A DNA stretch of 64,000 nucleotides from Lachnospiraceae bacterium GAM79 (GTDB taxonomy: Bacteria; Bacillota; Clostridia; Lachnospirales; Lachnospiraceae), in the NCBI GenBank assembly GCA_003584705.1, contig AP018536.1, forward strand, positions 1,736,001 through 1,800,000. Direction: 5' to 3'. The notes below the pieces were generated by a model. It was not told the DNA's origin and did not search any database. It saw nothing but the letters and a program-made list of their open reading frames with translations. This document shows, piece after piece, positions 1 to 14,198 of the stretch (position 1 is the first letter of the stretch; each line of letters starts with the position of its first letter). Made by a program: the position numbers and the translations under genes.

Positions 1-71
1 ACATTCTGCAAATGCTATAGACTAAGACTAGTTTCTATATCTATTTGAATCAGAACAAAGGAGTATATGTT

Positions 72-1076
72 ATGTGTACAGCGGCAACTTATAAATCACA
101 GGATTTTTATTTCGGCAGAACTTTTGATTATGAATTTAACTATGGGGAAGAGGTAACGGTAACACCACGCAATTATCCTTTTCCGCTACGGCATCAGAAT
201 GCCCTGACGGAGCATTATGCCATGATCGGCATTGCTCATATGGCAGGGGATTATCCTTTGTACTATGATGCAGTGAATGAGAAAGGACTCGGCATGGCGG
301 GACTGAATTTCCCGGGAAATGCAGTATACAGCAAAGTGCAGACAGGTAAGGACAACATCGCCCAGTTTGAGTTCATCCCCTGGATTCTGGGGCAGTGTGC
401 CAATGTGCAGGAAGCCAGAGTATTGTTATCCCATATCAATCTGGTGGATACACCCTTTAATGAAAAATATCCGGTTTCTCCACTGCACTGGATTCTGGCA
501 GACAAGGAAGAGGCCATTACGATCGAGTCTGTGCAGGAGGGGCTGAAGATCTATGACAACCCGGTGGGAGTATTGACGAACAATCCCCCGTTTCCAATCC
601 AGATGTTTCGTTTGAACGATTATATGTCCCTGTCTTCCGAATCACCGACAAACCGTTTTTCCGCAGATCTGAAGCTGAAGCCGTACAGCAGAGGCATGGG
701 AGCCATGGGACTGCCCGGGGATCTGTCTTCTGCATCCCGTTTTGTACGGGTGGCATTCACGAAGATGAATTCCCTGTCCGGATTGTCTGAGTCGGAGAGC
801 GTCAGCCAGTTTTTCCATATTCTGGGGAGCGTGGATCAGACCAGAGGATGCTGTCAGCTGGACAAAGGGGAGTATGAGATCACTATCTACACTTCCTGCT
901 GCAATGCAGACAGAGGAATTTACTATTATACGACCTATGAAAATCATCAGATTACTGCAGTAGATATGTACCGGGAAAATCTGGACAGTGATCGTCCTGT
1001 CCATTACCCGCTGGTGCAGGGAGAACATATTTTATTGCAGAATGCTGCAGCAGGAAGCGCGGAGGAAAACCAGTAA
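72..1076 (+). CDS. bsh: Choloylglycine hydrolase family (bile salt hydrolase-like) enzyme
   Basis: This 334-residue Ntn hydrolase cleaves amide bonds; in gut Firmicutes the usual substrate is a glycine- or taurine-conjugated bile acid. I chose the ATG at 72, not an upstream in-frame start, because it puts Cys at position 2, the autocatalytic N-terminal nucleophile, and AAAGGAG lies 8 nt upstream. Visible family motifs are FGRTFDYE (Arg16 and Asp19 region), NEKGLGMAGLNF and the TNNP loop. No signal peptide is seen, consistent with a cytoplasmic enzyme. The next gene overlaps the stop by one base (TAATG), so the pair is translationally coupled. Penicillin V acylase is the alternative within this family; sequence alone does not fix substrate. 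Confidence 0.85.
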   Translation: MCTAATYKSQDFYFGRTFDYEFNYGEEVTVTPRNYPFPLRHQNALTEHYAMIGIAHMAGDYPLYYDAVNEKGLGMAGLNFPGNAVYSKVQTGKDNIAQFEFIPWILGQCANVQEARVLLSHINLVDTPFNEKYPVSPLHWILADKEEAITIESVQEGLKIYDNPVGVLTNNPPFPIQMFRLNDYMSLSSESPTNRFSADLKLKPYSRGMGAMGLPGDLSSASRFVRVAFTKMNSLSGLSESESVSQFFHILGSVDQTRGCCQLDKGEYEITIYTSCCNADRGIYYYTTYENHQITAVDMYRENLDSDRPVHYPLVQGEHILLQNAAAGSAEENQ

Positions 1077-1672
1077 TGGATGTACAGAAAGAACAGGAGC
1101 AGCAAAACCGGACGGATCATGTAGTGTCCGGATTTGCATTCTATTCAGAGAAAGATGCCAGACTGGCAGAGCAGGAGAGACAGAAGATTGCTTATCTGGA
1201 TAAGCGGATCGATCGGACAAATCTGGAGTCCGTACTGGTTATTTATAAAAAAGCATTGGATGACAGGGTGTTCCGCACTCCGGTAGGTTTGGAATACCTC
1301 AGGGAATTGCAGGGAGAACTGAAAGCAGAGCAGGATCTGTTGGGAGAAGAGATTCCGCCGATCCCTCTGTGGACGAACTTTGCGGACACCAGGGAAAAAA
1401 CGTCTCCTGCCAGAAGAAGAATCAAACCGGCACCGGAAGAAAATAAAAATACGACGTTCCGGCTGTCTCTTATTATGAATATTGTGATGGTCATTGCAAT
1501 TATTGCAATGTTTATCATCACGCTGAATTCCGATCAGCCCAATGTCCTGAATTATGAAAGAAATCTGCAGAACAAATATGCCACCTGGGAGCAGGAACTG
1601 ACCCAGAGGGAGCAGACGGTACGGGAAAAGGAAAGAGAATTACATATAGAGACCGAAGTTTCACAAAATTGA
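1076..1672 (+). CDS. One-TM protein with cytoplasmic coiled coil, function unknown
   Basis: The 198-residue product is not recognised. Residues 1-115 are charged and helical. One hydrophobic helix follows (about 132-150, MNIVMVIAIIAMFIITL), then a Glu/Arg-rich coiled-coil tail. There is no signal peptide. It overlaps the stop of the bile salt hydrolase-like gene by one base, so the two are expressed together. No catalytic motif is visible. Confidence 0.7.
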   Translation: MDVQKEQEQQNRTDHVVSGFAFYSEKDARLAEQERQKIAYLDKRIDRTNLESVLVIYKKALDDRVFRTPVGLEYLRELQGELKAEQDLLGEEIPPIPLWTNFADTREKTSPARRRIKPAPEENKNTTFRLSLIMNIVMVIAIIAMFIITLNSDQPNVLNYERNLQNKYATWEQELTQREQTVREKERELHIETEVSQN

Positions 1673-1695
1673 CATATTTACACGTTATAGTGTAA
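1669..1695 (+). promoter_or_regulatory. Dyad upstream of the two-component operon
   Basis: TTACAC-N6-GTGTAA (1678-1695) is a perfect dyad just after a TTGACA hexamer (1669-1674), 81 bp before the response regulator start. TATAGT lies inside the dyad, but its spacing to TTGACA is only 11 bp, so this is not a standard promoter pair. An operator or activator site for autoregulation is possible. Confidence 0.35.
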
Positions 1696-1775
1696 GTATT
1701 CAGGAAAGCCTCGAAGAGGCGATTTTGCGAATGGGGCTGAATAGTTACTATCTCAAGATAGGAAGGTGAGGGTGT

Positions 1776-2459
1776 ATGGACAGACTGAAAGTACTGGTAG
1801 TAGATGATGAGAGCAGAATGCGCAAGCTGGTCCGGGATTTCCTGGTGAAGAGCAATTTTGATGTACTGGAAGCCGGTGATGGTGAGGAGGCACTGGATAT
1901 TTTTTATAAAGAAAAAGATATCGCATTGATCATTCTGGATGTGATGATGCCGAAGATGGACGGATGGCAGGTGTGCCGGGAGATCCGGGTGAACTCCAAA
2001 GTACCGATCATCATGCTGACAGCCCGCGGAGATGAGAGAGACGAACTGCAGGGATTTCAGCTGGGAGTGGACGAGTATATTTCCAAGCCCTTCAGTCCCA
2101 AGATTCTGGTGGCCCGAGTGGAAGCAATCCTGCGCAGAACAAATCAGCTGGGACAGGAAGAGACTCTGACCTGCGGCGGCATTACCGTGGATAAGGCGGC
2201 ACACCGCGTGATCATTGATGGAAAAGATGTGGATCTAAGTTACAAGGAATTTGAACTCCTGACCTATTTTATGGAAAATAAAGGCATTGCCCTGTCCAGA
2301 GAAAAGATCCTGAACAATGTGTGGAACTATGATTATTTTGGGGATGCCCGTACCATAGACACACATGTGAAAAAACTGCGCAGCAAACTGGGCGAGGAAG
2401 GCAATCTCATAAAGACCATATGGGGCATGGGGTACAAGATGGATGAAACAGCGGAATAA
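1776..2459 (+). CDS. OmpR/PhoB-family response regulator
   Basis: This 227-residue regulator has an N-terminal receiver domain (acidic Asp10/Asp11, phospho-acceptor Asp55 in LIILDVMMPKMDG, Lys104 in SKPF) and a C-terminal winged helix ending in THVKKLRSKLGEEG...WGMGYKM, typical of OmpR-type DNA binding. AGGAAGGTGAGGG precedes the ATG. The kinase gene starts inside its last codons, a standard cognate pair. The stimulus cannot be read from sequence. Confidence 0.93.
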   Translation: MDRLKVLVVDDESRMRKLVRDFLVKSNFDVLEAGDGEEALDIFYKEKDIALIILDVMMPKMDGWQVCREIRVNSKVPIIMLTARGDERDELQGFQLGVDEYISKPFSPKILVARVEAILRRTNQLGQEETLTCGGITVDKAAHRVIIDGKDVDLSYKEFELLTYFMENKGIALSREKILNNVWNYDYFGDARTIDTHVKKLRSKLGEEGNLIKTIWGMGYKMDETAE

Positions 2460-3939
2460 ACAACAAAAGAGAAAAGTACATTCTATCAGGGGACAGTTTG
2501 CCTGGATCTTTATCGGCCTGATGATCGGTACGATCCTGCTGTGCCTGATGATCAACTATTTATTTCTGGGAAAAGTCTATATGCAGAGCAAACTGGATGT
2601 TATTCATGATGCTTACGGAACCATCAAGCAGGCAGCGGAGAGCGACAGCTATGACACGGAAGAATTTGCCAGAGAACTGGATGATGTGTGCAGAAGCTAC
2701 AACATGACGGTATGCGTTATGGATGTGAATTCCAATATGAAATATGTGTCCATCAACGGCGGTGAGAGACTGGAAAACCGCCTGATCGGTTATGTATTTG
2801 GACTCAGCATACCTTTCAATGACCAGAGGGTGATCGAGAACGGCGATGATTATGTGATCAAGAGAACCGGACAGGAGGACAAGGAATATCTGGAAATCTA
2901 CGGAAGACTGAATACCGGCATTTCTTTTATTATGCAGACACCTCTTTCCAGTATTCAGGAGAGTGCAAAGATCGCCAACCGCTTCTATGCCCTTGCAGGA
3001 TGTCTGGGAGCAATGGCGGGTGGTATTATTATCTGGTTCGTCTCCCGAAGTGTGACCAAGCCGATCCTGGAACTGAATAATATTTCGAAACGGATGGTAC
3101 AGCTGGATTTTGAGGCAAAATATCAGGGGAAGGCACATAATGAGATCGATCTGTTGGGAGAGAATATCAATAAGTTGTCCGATTCCCTGGAGAAAACCAT
3201 TTCGGAACTGAAGACAGCGAACAATGAATTGCAACGGGATGTGGAGAAAAAAGAAGCCATTGACGAAATGCGCAAGGAATTTCTGGCCAATGTATCCCAC
3301 GAACTCAAGACCCCCATTGCGCTGATTCAGGGTTATGCGGAAGGGCTGCAGGAGGAGATCAATGACGATCCCGAGAGCAGGCAGTTCTATTGTGATGTCA
3401 TCGTGGACGAAGCAGCGAAGATGAACAACATGGTGAAAAAGCTTCTGACCCTGAACCAGCTGGAATTTGGTAATGATGTGGTGGCCATGGAGCGGTTCGA
3501 CCTTACGGCGCTGGTGAAAAATTATATCCAGTCAGCGGCAATTCTGACAAAACAGCATGAGATCACTGTGCGGATGGAAGAGTATCCGCCGATCTATGCA
3601 TGGGCGGATGAATTTAAAATAGAAGAAGTGTTCATGAACTTTTTCTCCAATGCGGTCAATCATTGTGAAGATGATAAGATCATCGAAGTGAAAATGGAAC
3701 AAAAGGACGGCAAAGTACGGGTATCTGTATTCAATACAGGCAAACCGATCCCGGAGGACTCTATCCACCATATCTGGGAGAAGTTCTACAAGGTGGATAA
3801 GGCAAGAACCAGAGAATACGGAGGCAGCGGTGTGGGATTGTCTATCGTGAAGGCCATCATGGAATCCATGAACCAGCAATTCGGTGTGAACAATTACAAC
3901 AACGGCGTGGAATTCTGGTTTGAGTTAGAGACAAAATAG
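2443..3939 (+). CDS. Sensor histidine kinase, membrane bound
   Basis: This 498-residue kinase overlaps the regulator by 17 bp. An N-terminal TM helix (about 19-43), an extracytoplasmic sensor region (about 45-175) and a second TM helix (about 180-203) lead into a HAMP region. The dimerisation H-box is VSHELKTPIALIQGY, with His286 as phospho-acceptor. The catalytic domain has the N-box (FFSNAVNH), F-box region (WEKFYKVDKAR) and GGSGVGLSIVK G2-box. It should phosphorylate Asp55 of the upstream regulator. Confidence 0.93.
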   Translation: MKQRNKQQKRKVHSIRGQFAWIFIGLMIGTILLCLMINYLFLGKVYMQSKLDVIHDAYGTIKQAAESDSYDTEEFARELDDVCRSYNMTVCVMDVNSNMKYVSINGGERLENRLIGYVFGLSIPFNDQRVIENGDDYVIKRTGQEDKEYLEIYGRLNTGISFIMQTPLSSIQESAKIANRFYALAGCLGAMAGGIIIWFVSRSVTKPILELNNISKRMVQLDFEAKYQGKAHNEIDLLGENINKLSDSLEKTISELKTANNELQRDVEKKEAIDEMRKEFLANVSHELKTPIALIQGYAEGLQEEINDDPESRQFYCDVIVDEAAKMNNMVKKLLTLNQLEFGNDVVAMERFDLTALVKNYIQSAAILTKQHEITVRMEEYPPIYAWADEFKIEEVFMNFFSNAVNHCEDDKIIEVKMEQKDGKVRVSVFNTGKPIPEDSIHHIWEKFYKVDKARTREYGGSGVGLSIVKAIMESMNQQFGVNNYNNGVEFWFELETK

Positions 3940-3963
3940 TAAATATAAAGGATATATTTTTAT

Positions 3964-5247
3964 ATGAGGGAAGAACAGATACAGGAGGCACCGGTAAAGG
4001 TACTGTTAGTCGGTGTGGATGTCGGTGAAGAACCGGATTTTGAGCGTTCCATGGAGGAACTGGCAAGTCTGGCGGAAGCTGCGGAAAAAGAAGTGGCCGG
4101 TCAGATTGTACAACGGCTGGATCATGTCAATAAAGCGTTATATATCGGCACCGGAAAAGTGACAGAGGTGCGCAGGCTGGCAGAAGAATGCGGGGCACAG
4201 GAGATTGTGTTTGATAATTCTCTGACACCTTCACAGGTAAGAAATCTGGGAAATGAACTGGAACTGCCGATCATCGACCGGACTAATCTGATCCTAGATA
4301 TATTTGCCATCCGGGCCCAGACAAGAGAGGCAAAATTACAAGTGGAGACAGCCAGACTGCAATATATGCTGCCGAGACTGGTAGGAATGTATGATGCACT
4401 GAGCAGACAGGGCGGTGCCAGTGGCAGCATGAGTAATAAGGGCACCGGTGAGAAAAAGCTGGAACTGGACAGGCGTAAGATCGATCATCGTATCACAGAA
4501 CTGAAAAAGGAACTGGAAGATGTGGGACGTACCAGAGAGGTGCAGCGGAAAAAGAGGCAGCAGTCCCGTATCCCGCAGGTGGCTCTGGTAGGATATACCA
4601 ATGCGGGAAAGTCTACAATTCTGAACCGTATGGTAGAGCAGTTCGGCGAATTGCCGGATAAAACGGTCATGGAAAAGGATATGCTGTTTGCTACACTGGA
4701 GACCAGTGTCCGCAGTGTGGATACCGGACATAATAAGCCCTTTTTCCTGACGGATACGGTTGGATTTATCAACAAGCTGCCCCACGGACTGGTAAAAGCC
4801 TTCCGCTCTACACTGGAAGAGGTGAAGTATGCGGATCTGCTGATCCAGGTGGTGGATTTCAGCGATGAAAATTGCAGACAGCAGATGCAGGTAACTGCTG
4901 ATACCTTAAAAGAACTGGAAGCAGGTGACATTCCGCAGATCATAGTGTATAATAAGGCAGACAAATGTGAGATGGAACCACTGCCGCAAAAGAGACAGGA
5001 CAACTGGTATCTGGCGGCAGGACTTAATATCGGTATCCGTGAACTGGCAGAGGCTGTTGAACAGAAAGTCTATGCGGATAATGCAGAGTGCGTATTTCTG
5101 ATCCCGTACAGTGCAGGAAATGTGGCTTCCTATCTGATGGAACAGGCGCAGATACTTTCCAGAGAGTATAGGGAGGACGGTATTCTGATCCATGCGGACT
5201 GCCATAGACAGGATATGGACAGATACAGAGAGTATATAGTGTCATAA
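3964..5247 (+). CDS. hflX: Ribosome-associated GTPase HflX
   Basis: HflX (427 residues, usual length) binds 50S subunits and splits stalled or hibernating ribosomes. The N-terminal HflX domain carries the glycine-rich stretch around residues 148-162. It is followed by a helical linker and the G domain: G1 GYTNAGKST (210-218), G3 DTVGF and G4 NKAD. It follows the kinase by 24 bp and precedes the membrane protein by 34 bp; no functional link to either is implied. Confidence 0.95.
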   Translation: MREEQIQEAPVKVLLVGVDVGEEPDFERSMEELASLAEAAEKEVAGQIVQRLDHVNKALYIGTGKVTEVRRLAEECGAQEIVFDNSLTPSQVRNLGNELELPIIDRTNLILDIFAIRAQTREAKLQVETARLQYMLPRLVGMYDALSRQGGASGSMSNKGTGEKKLELDRRKIDHRITELKKELEDVGRTREVQRKKRQQSRIPQVALVGYTNAGKSTILNRMVEQFGELPDKTVMEKDMLFATLETSVRSVDTGHNKPFFLTDTVGFINKLPHGLVKAFRSTLEEVKYADLLIQVVDFSDENCRQQMQVTADTLKELEAGDIPQIIVYNKADKCEMEPLPQKRQDNWYLAAGLNIGIRELAEAVEQKVYADNAECVFLIPYSAGNVASYLMEQAQILSREYREDGILIHADCHRQDMDRYREYIVS

Positions 5248-5281
5248 GATCACAGAAATTACAATGAGGGAAGGATAAAAG

Positions 5282-7456
5282 ATGGAGACCAATACACAAC
5301 AGGAACGAGCAAAGAGACTGGAACAACAGGCAAGAGAATACCTGATGCAGTCCAATGATCCGATATTTACCAGGTATTTACAGCAATTACTTCCAAGAAT
5401 ACAGAGACAGCCGGAATATGTAGAACAGCTACAGGCAGAACTGGATAAAAGCGTGGAATTCTGGTACCAGAGACAGCAGATCAATGCAAACAGAGGCGGA
5501 GAAACCGGAGCGGAGTCATCTGTGCCGCAGCAGAGTGTACCACAGGAGGCAGCCGCCGGAGAACAGCAGACAGCCGGGCAATCACAGACACAGCCAGTAG
5601 GGCAGTTTACTATGCAACAGGTGCAGGCACCGGTGACGCAGGCTCCGGCACAGAAGAAGCAGAATGCGGAATATCTGGTCGCAACCATTGCATTGTCGGT
5701 GGTTGGCGGAATCTTTATTCTGACCGCACTGGTATTGCTTGGTATGTATTTTATGAACGGCTGGATCAAAGGTATTTCTTTATATGCAGTTTCCCTGGGA
5801 GTGGTATTGATCGCAGAATTACTGATCCACAGAAAGCTTCCGAAACTGGCCCAGATCTTTTCGGCTATCGGCATAGCGGCGTTATATCTGTCGACCATGA
5901 TCAATACGATTTCCCTACATAATTTCGGTATGCTTCCTGCAGCGGCGATCATTGCAGTGATCACAGTGGGCACGGTTTTACTGAGCAGAAAAAGGGATTC
6001 CCTGATACACAGAATGCTGGGAATCGCAGCATGTTGGCTTTGTGCGTATCCGCTTTTCGGTTCTTCATTGCTTTCGGAGCCGGAAGGCCTGCTGGTGCTG
6101 GCATTGATTCTGTTACTGAGTGTACTGAGCATCTGTGTGCCGGTAAGAAGATATCATACGGCTTCGCAGTTGATACAACTTGTCAGCACTACGATCCTTT
6201 TCCCGGTAACGGTATCCTGTGTGATCAGTACACAGGGAATGCCGGTCTGGGTGACAGCAGCTGCATTTGGAACCTTTTTCTTGATCGCACATCTGATCCT
6301 GGTAGTGCAGAGCAATTACATACTAAAAGAAAAACAGGCGGGCCATGCAGTGAATGAAAACGGCTTGCTGGCAATCTATATAGCATTTCTTCTGGTAGCC
6401 GGAATTACAACCGGTACGGCGATGAACAATTATTGGGGAAGAGCGGAGAACGACGCGTATATCGGAATCATCGCCCTGACGGGAATGGCGTTTGTAGTCG
6501 CGGTTCTTGCGGGAATTGCCATACGTGGAACGTGGAAAAAATGGCTGCCCTGTTACTTTTTCAGTTTTGTTGCGGTATGTGCCTTTTCTGTAATAGAAAG
6601 TAACTGGCCGATACTCATATGCCTGACAGCGTTGCTTTTACTGACGAAGATCCTGACCCGTTTTGCGGAAGGCGGACTGAGGGCACTGGATGTGATCGTT
6701 ACATCACTGTACTGTATTGAACTTCTGGCAAACGGAAAGGAAATACCGTATGCATACCTGCTCCTTGCGGGAACCATCCTCAGTATGTTCCTGGTCTATG
6801 GATGGACGACGATACAGGAGCTCCTGCTTACTTTTTCCCTGGCATTTTTTGCAGCGGCCAATTTGATGCCGATGCTAAAGCTGCCGGCTTTTGCGGGGAT
6901 CCTGTTTGTAAGTATATTGCTGTTTAATAATGTGAAATATATGCGCGGGAAAAACATCCTGGTATTTAATGTATCTGTAATGGTGGGGCAGATCGGAGCG
7001 TTGATCGCTCTGGCAAATCCGGTGTACCGGAACTCTTATCTTACTTATCTGTGCATGTTTGTGTTTGTACTGGCTTATCTGGTACTGACATTGCAGGAGA
7101 GATACTATAAGAAGTTTAAACACAGAGAACTGATCATTGTGATCTTTCTGACCTATATGGCACTGATCGTTAAGACCAATGTTCCCGTGATCAATAGTGT
7201 TCTGATCATGCTGATTGCGCTGGTAAGTGTAACACTGGGCTTTTTGAAAAAAGATAAGCCGGTAAGAATATATGGACTAGTGCTTTCTTTGTGCACTTGT
7301 GGTAAAATAGCATTATATGATTACTGGGGAGCACCGGTATTGCAGAAAACGGTCCTTTTCTTTGTAGTGGGTGTGATCGCACTGGCGATTGCCGGGATTT
7401 ATATCGTACTTGAGAAAAATACAGGAAACAATGGAAAAACAGACAGGGAAGGATAG
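5282..7456 (+). CDS. Large polytopic membrane protein, DUF2157-like
   Basis: The 724-residue protein has a charged cytoplasmic N-terminus (about 1-75) and a Gln/Ala/Pro-rich linker (about 80-120). The rest is about 18-20 hydrophobic helices to the C-terminus. The layout resembles DUF2157-type proteins of Clostridia, whose function is unknown. AGGGAAGGATAAAAG precedes the ATG. The lipoprotein gene follows 4 bp after its stop, so the two are probably made together. Confidence 0.75.
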   Translation: METNTQQERAKRLEQQAREYLMQSNDPIFTRYLQQLLPRIQRQPEYVEQLQAELDKSVEFWYQRQQINANRGGETGAESSVPQQSVPQEAAAGEQQTAGQSQTQPVGQFTMQQVQAPVTQAPAQKKQNAEYLVATIALSVVGGIFILTALVLLGMYFMNGWIKGISLYAVSLGVVLIAELLIHRKLPKLAQIFSAIGIAALYLSTMINTISLHNFGMLPAAAIIAVITVGTVLLSRKRDSLIHRMLGIAACWLCAYPLFGSSLLSEPEGLLVLALILLLSVLSICVPVRRYHTASQLIQLVSTTILFPVTVSCVISTQGMPVWVTAAAFGTFFLIAHLILVVQSNYILKEKQAGHAVNENGLLAIYIAFLLVAGITTGTAMNNYWGRAENDAYIGIIALTGMAFVVAVLAGIAIRGTWKKWLPCYFFSFVAVCAFSVIESNWPILICLTALLLLTKILTRFAEGGLRALDVIVTSLYCIELLANGKEIPYAYLLLAGTILSMFLVYGWTTIQELLLTFSLAFFAAANLMPMLKLPAFAGILFVSILLFNNVKYMRGKNILVFNVSVMVGQIGALIALANPVYRNSYLTYLCMFVFVLAYLVLTLQERYYKKFKHRELIIVIFLTYMALIVKTNVPVINSVLIMLIALVSVTLGFLKKDKPVRIYGLVLSLCTCGKIALYDYWGAPVLQKTVLFFVVGVIALAIAGIYIVLEKNTGNNGKTDREG

Positions 7457-7460
7457 AAGA

Positions 7461-8204
7461 ATGACAGGAAACAAAAAGAAGATTGTATGCGGAGCGTTAT
7501 TGTGTGTAATGGCGCTTGGCATGACAGCCTGCGGAAATGAAATTCCGGATCTGACAGAAGCGGAATCACAAAGAGTCGGAGAATATGCGGCGGTAACTCT
7601 CTTAAAATATGATGCGAATAACCGGAGCCGTCTCGTGGACCCGGAAATCGTCATTGCAAAACTGGAAAAAGACGCGGCCAGGGAAGCCGGAAGACAGGAG
7701 AATGCACAGACGGAAGAGAAGCCTGCGGAATCGGCTGCTTCAGAAGCCCAGGCACCTACCGCACAGGAGGATATTACCACCAGTCTGGAGGATTTCTTCG
7801 GACTTGCGGAGGGAGTGACCTTGACATACAGAGATTACCAGATAGCAGACTCTTATCCGGAGGACGGATCTACGGAGGATTATTTTGCGTTGGATGCATC
7901 CACCGGGAAAAAGCTTCTGATATTGAACTTTGAACTGACCAACGGAACAGACCAGGAGGAAAATGTTGATTTCCTGAGTACCGCATCCAGATACATCATT
8001 ACTGTAAATGACGGCACACGTGGAAATGCATTGACCACAATGCTGCCCAATGACATGTCTACGTATGTGGAAACCATGGCTCCCGGTGAGACACAGGGAT
8101 TGGTCCTGCTACTGGAAGTAAATGAAGATATGGCAAATGGGATACAAAACATTTCTCTTCGTCTCAAAAATACATCAAATGAATATACAATTCAACTTTT
8201 ATAG
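7461..8204 (+). CDS. Secreted lipoprotein, function unknown
   Basis: The 247-residue protein has a Lys-rich n-region, hydrophobic stretch and lipobox GMTAC with Cys24 as lipidated residue. An in-frame ATG 24 codons upstream is rejected because it would lie inside the preceding gene and spoil the signal peptide; AGGGAAGGATAG supports 7461. After a Glu/Ala/Pro-rich linker the C-terminal domain (about 110-247) is beta-rich and resembles DUF4352-type immunoglobulin-like domains. A terminator follows. Confidence 0.8.
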   Translation: MTGNKKKIVCGALLCVMALGMTACGNEIPDLTEAESQRVGEYAAVTLLKYDANNRSRLVDPEIVIAKLEKDAAREAGRQENAQTEEKPAESAASEAQAPTAQEDITTSLEDFFGLAEGVTLTYRDYQIADSYPEDGSTEDYFALDASTGKKLLILNFELTNGTDQEENVDFLSTASRYIITVNDGTRGNALTTMLPNDMSTYVETMAPGETQGLVLLLEVNEDMANGIQNISLRLKNTSNEYTIQLL

Positions 8205-8260
8205 GCATATATACTGTAAATTATGAGAAAAAGAGAAAAGACAATAAGATCCAAAATGAC

Positions 8261-8288
8261 AAAAAAGCCCATGATTATGGGCTTTTTT
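8261..8288 (+). terminator. Rho-independent terminator after the lipoprotein gene
   Basis: A perfect stem AAAAAAGCCCAT / ATGGGCTTTTTT with loop GATT separates the lipoprotein operon from the rRNA promoters. Confidence 0.93.
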
Positions 8289-8329
8289 ACTGCTTTTGCA
8301 AAATTGTTTGAAAAATATGCAAAATAATG

Positions 8330-8358
8330 TTGACAAGTGGGGCACAGGGTGATATACT
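8330..8358 (+). promoter_or_regulatory. rRNA promoter P1
   Basis: TTGACA (8330-8335), 17-bp spacer, TATACT (8353-8358). It is the first of three tandem sigma-A promoters before the 16S gene. Confidence 0.88.
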
Positions 8359-8432
8359 CAGATTCGTTGTTGAGGCAGCGCCGAGACAACACAACAGCTC
8401 GAAAGAAACTTGAAAAGATTTCAAAAAAGTTG

Positions 8433-8461
8433 TTGACAAAGTCTGACAGATATGTTAGCAT
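8433..8461 (+). promoter_or_regulatory. rRNA promoter P2
   Basis: TTGACA (8433-8438), 17-bp spacer, TAGCAT (8456-8461). The flanking AAAAAGTTGTTGACAAA is repeated at P3, so the two promoters probably arose by duplication. Confidence 0.85.
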
Positions 8462-8517
8462 AAATATCTGTCACGGAAAACAAAGTTTTCCAAGACAAAA
8501 AATATTTCAAAAAGTTG

Positions 8518-8546
8518 TTGACAAACGAAAGCGGTTATGATAAGAT
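8518..8546 (+). promoter_or_regulatory. rRNA promoter P3
   Basis: TTGACA (8518-8523), 17-bp spacer, TAAGAT (8541-8546). It is the most proximal promoter and starts a leader of about 210 nt before the 16S gene. That leader holds a short hairpin (CTCTTGC-GAA-GCAAGAG) and no gene. Confidence 0.87.
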
Positions 8547-8761
8547 ATCAGAGTTGCCGCTGAGAACAACAGCAACAAACGAACAAGCTCTTGCGAAGCA
8601 AGAGGTTATGATCTTTGACAAATAAACAGTAATGCAACCCTGAAAATTCCAAGATTTTCAGAGAAATTCAAGAACAAGCAAGTTGATCGAAAGATTGACA
8701 AGCTACCCGAATTAACAGTAAACAATGCCAGATAAAACTGGCAGGACACAAACACCATTTT

Positions 8762-10285
<1,524 letters not shown>

Positions 10286-10401
10286 AAATGGAAAAAGTAG
10301 GGGTTGCATTACTGTTGATTTGCCAAAGAGGTAAATCGAAAGAAGATGGTGGCGAATGCGCAAAGCGCATAACCAGCCAAGGCATCTTCACAAATAAAAT
10401 T

Positions 10402-10518
10402 TCTGGTGGTTATGCGCTTAGGGGACACACCCGTTCTCATCCCGAACACGATGGTTAAGACCCAAGCGGCCGATGGTACTATACTGGAGACGGTATGGGA
10501 GAGCAGGTGGCTGCCAGA
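10402..10518 (+). rRNA. rrf: 5S ribosomal RNA located in the 16S-23S spacer
   Basis: About 117 nt with closing helix TCTGGTGG / CTGCCAGA and the 5S core segments CACCCGTTCTCATCCCGAAC and GATGGTA. It lies between 16S and tRNA-Ile rather than after 23S. No second 5S is seen downstream of 23S, so this is the operon's only copy. Confidence 0.93.
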
Positions 10519-10526
10519 TTACAAAT

Positions 10527-10600
<74 letters not shown>

Positions 10601-10645
10601 GTTAAGTGAGTAACCTTACAACCTTTGAGGTAAAAGAGGTAATGC

Positions 10646-10660
10646 CCACTTAAGCCCAGT
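10646..10660 (+). repeat. Duplicated 3' end of the spacer tRNA
   Basis: CCACTTAAGCCCAGT is an exact 15-bp copy of the tRNA-Ile 3' end and next bases (10588-10602), 58 bp further on. It looks like a remnant of a duplication or recombination in the spacer. Confidence 0.7.
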
Positions 10661-11031
10661 CGACAAATACTAACCGATTTGTCGAATGGAGAATACGAAG
10701 TATTCTCTTAGAGCTGGCACTTTAGTGTCAGGTTTGTTCCTTGAAAACCGAATATTGAAATATTAAATCTATTATATCAAGTTTGCAAAACGATATAACA
10801 AGACATCCGAGGGATCTTGCAGAGATGTAAGATCAAACAAGCAAAACGAAACAAAACCTAAAGTAACATCACGCTAGATGTGAAGAACGGACACAAGCGC
10901 TTCATTCGCAGATCTTCGATCTGCTTCATGAGATTTGCTTCGCAAATGTTTAAAACGTTTTTCCAAGCCCCTTGTGTGCGCAAGCGCCCACCGGGTCATG
11001 AAAAAAGTTTTAATCGCTTGCTGAGTTATTA
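10661..11031 (+). other. Distal 16S-23S spacer, no gene seen
   Basis: This gene-free stretch ends at the 23S start. It carries the leader-like segment GTTCCTTGAAAACCGAATATTG, which resembles the one before the terminator at 13990, consistent with processing stems that bracket 23S. No further tRNA was found. Confidence 0.6.
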
Positions 11032-13935
<2,904 letters not shown>

Positions 13936-14011
13936 GGTTTTGGATAGGAAAAGGATGTAAGTTAAGGTATAAGAGATAGAGTTTCAGTGTTCGGTTTTGA
14001 AGGAATAAATT

Positions 14012-14045
14012 AAAAACGATAGCTTTCTGCTATCGTTTTTTTTAT
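14012..14045 (+). terminator. rRNA operon terminator
   Basis: AAAAACGATAGC-TTTCT-GCTATCGTTTTT followed by more T residues, directly after the 23S trailer. No gene or second 5S lies between 23S and this hairpin. Confidence 0.95.
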
Positions 14046-14084
14046 GCATTAATTTCAGATAATTGTTTCTTTTTTTAAAATATA

Positions 14085-14093
14085 TGTTATAAT
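14085..14093 (+). promoter_or_regulatory. Extended -10 promoter of cheV
   Basis: TGT-TATAAT is an extended -10 element about 105 bp before cheV; only a weak TTGTTT lies upstream, at a 19-bp spacing. A 14-bp sequence (TATGGCATAAAGAA) is tandemly duplicated at 14140-14167 between this promoter and the gene. Confidence 0.6.
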
Positions 14094-14198
14094 TAATTGA
14101 GAAAGTAGTAAAAGGCTGCATTGCAGGCTTCTTAAAATATATGGCATAAAGAATATGGCATAAAGAACAAAAGCAGCGGGAAGGGCACAGGAGTAAGT

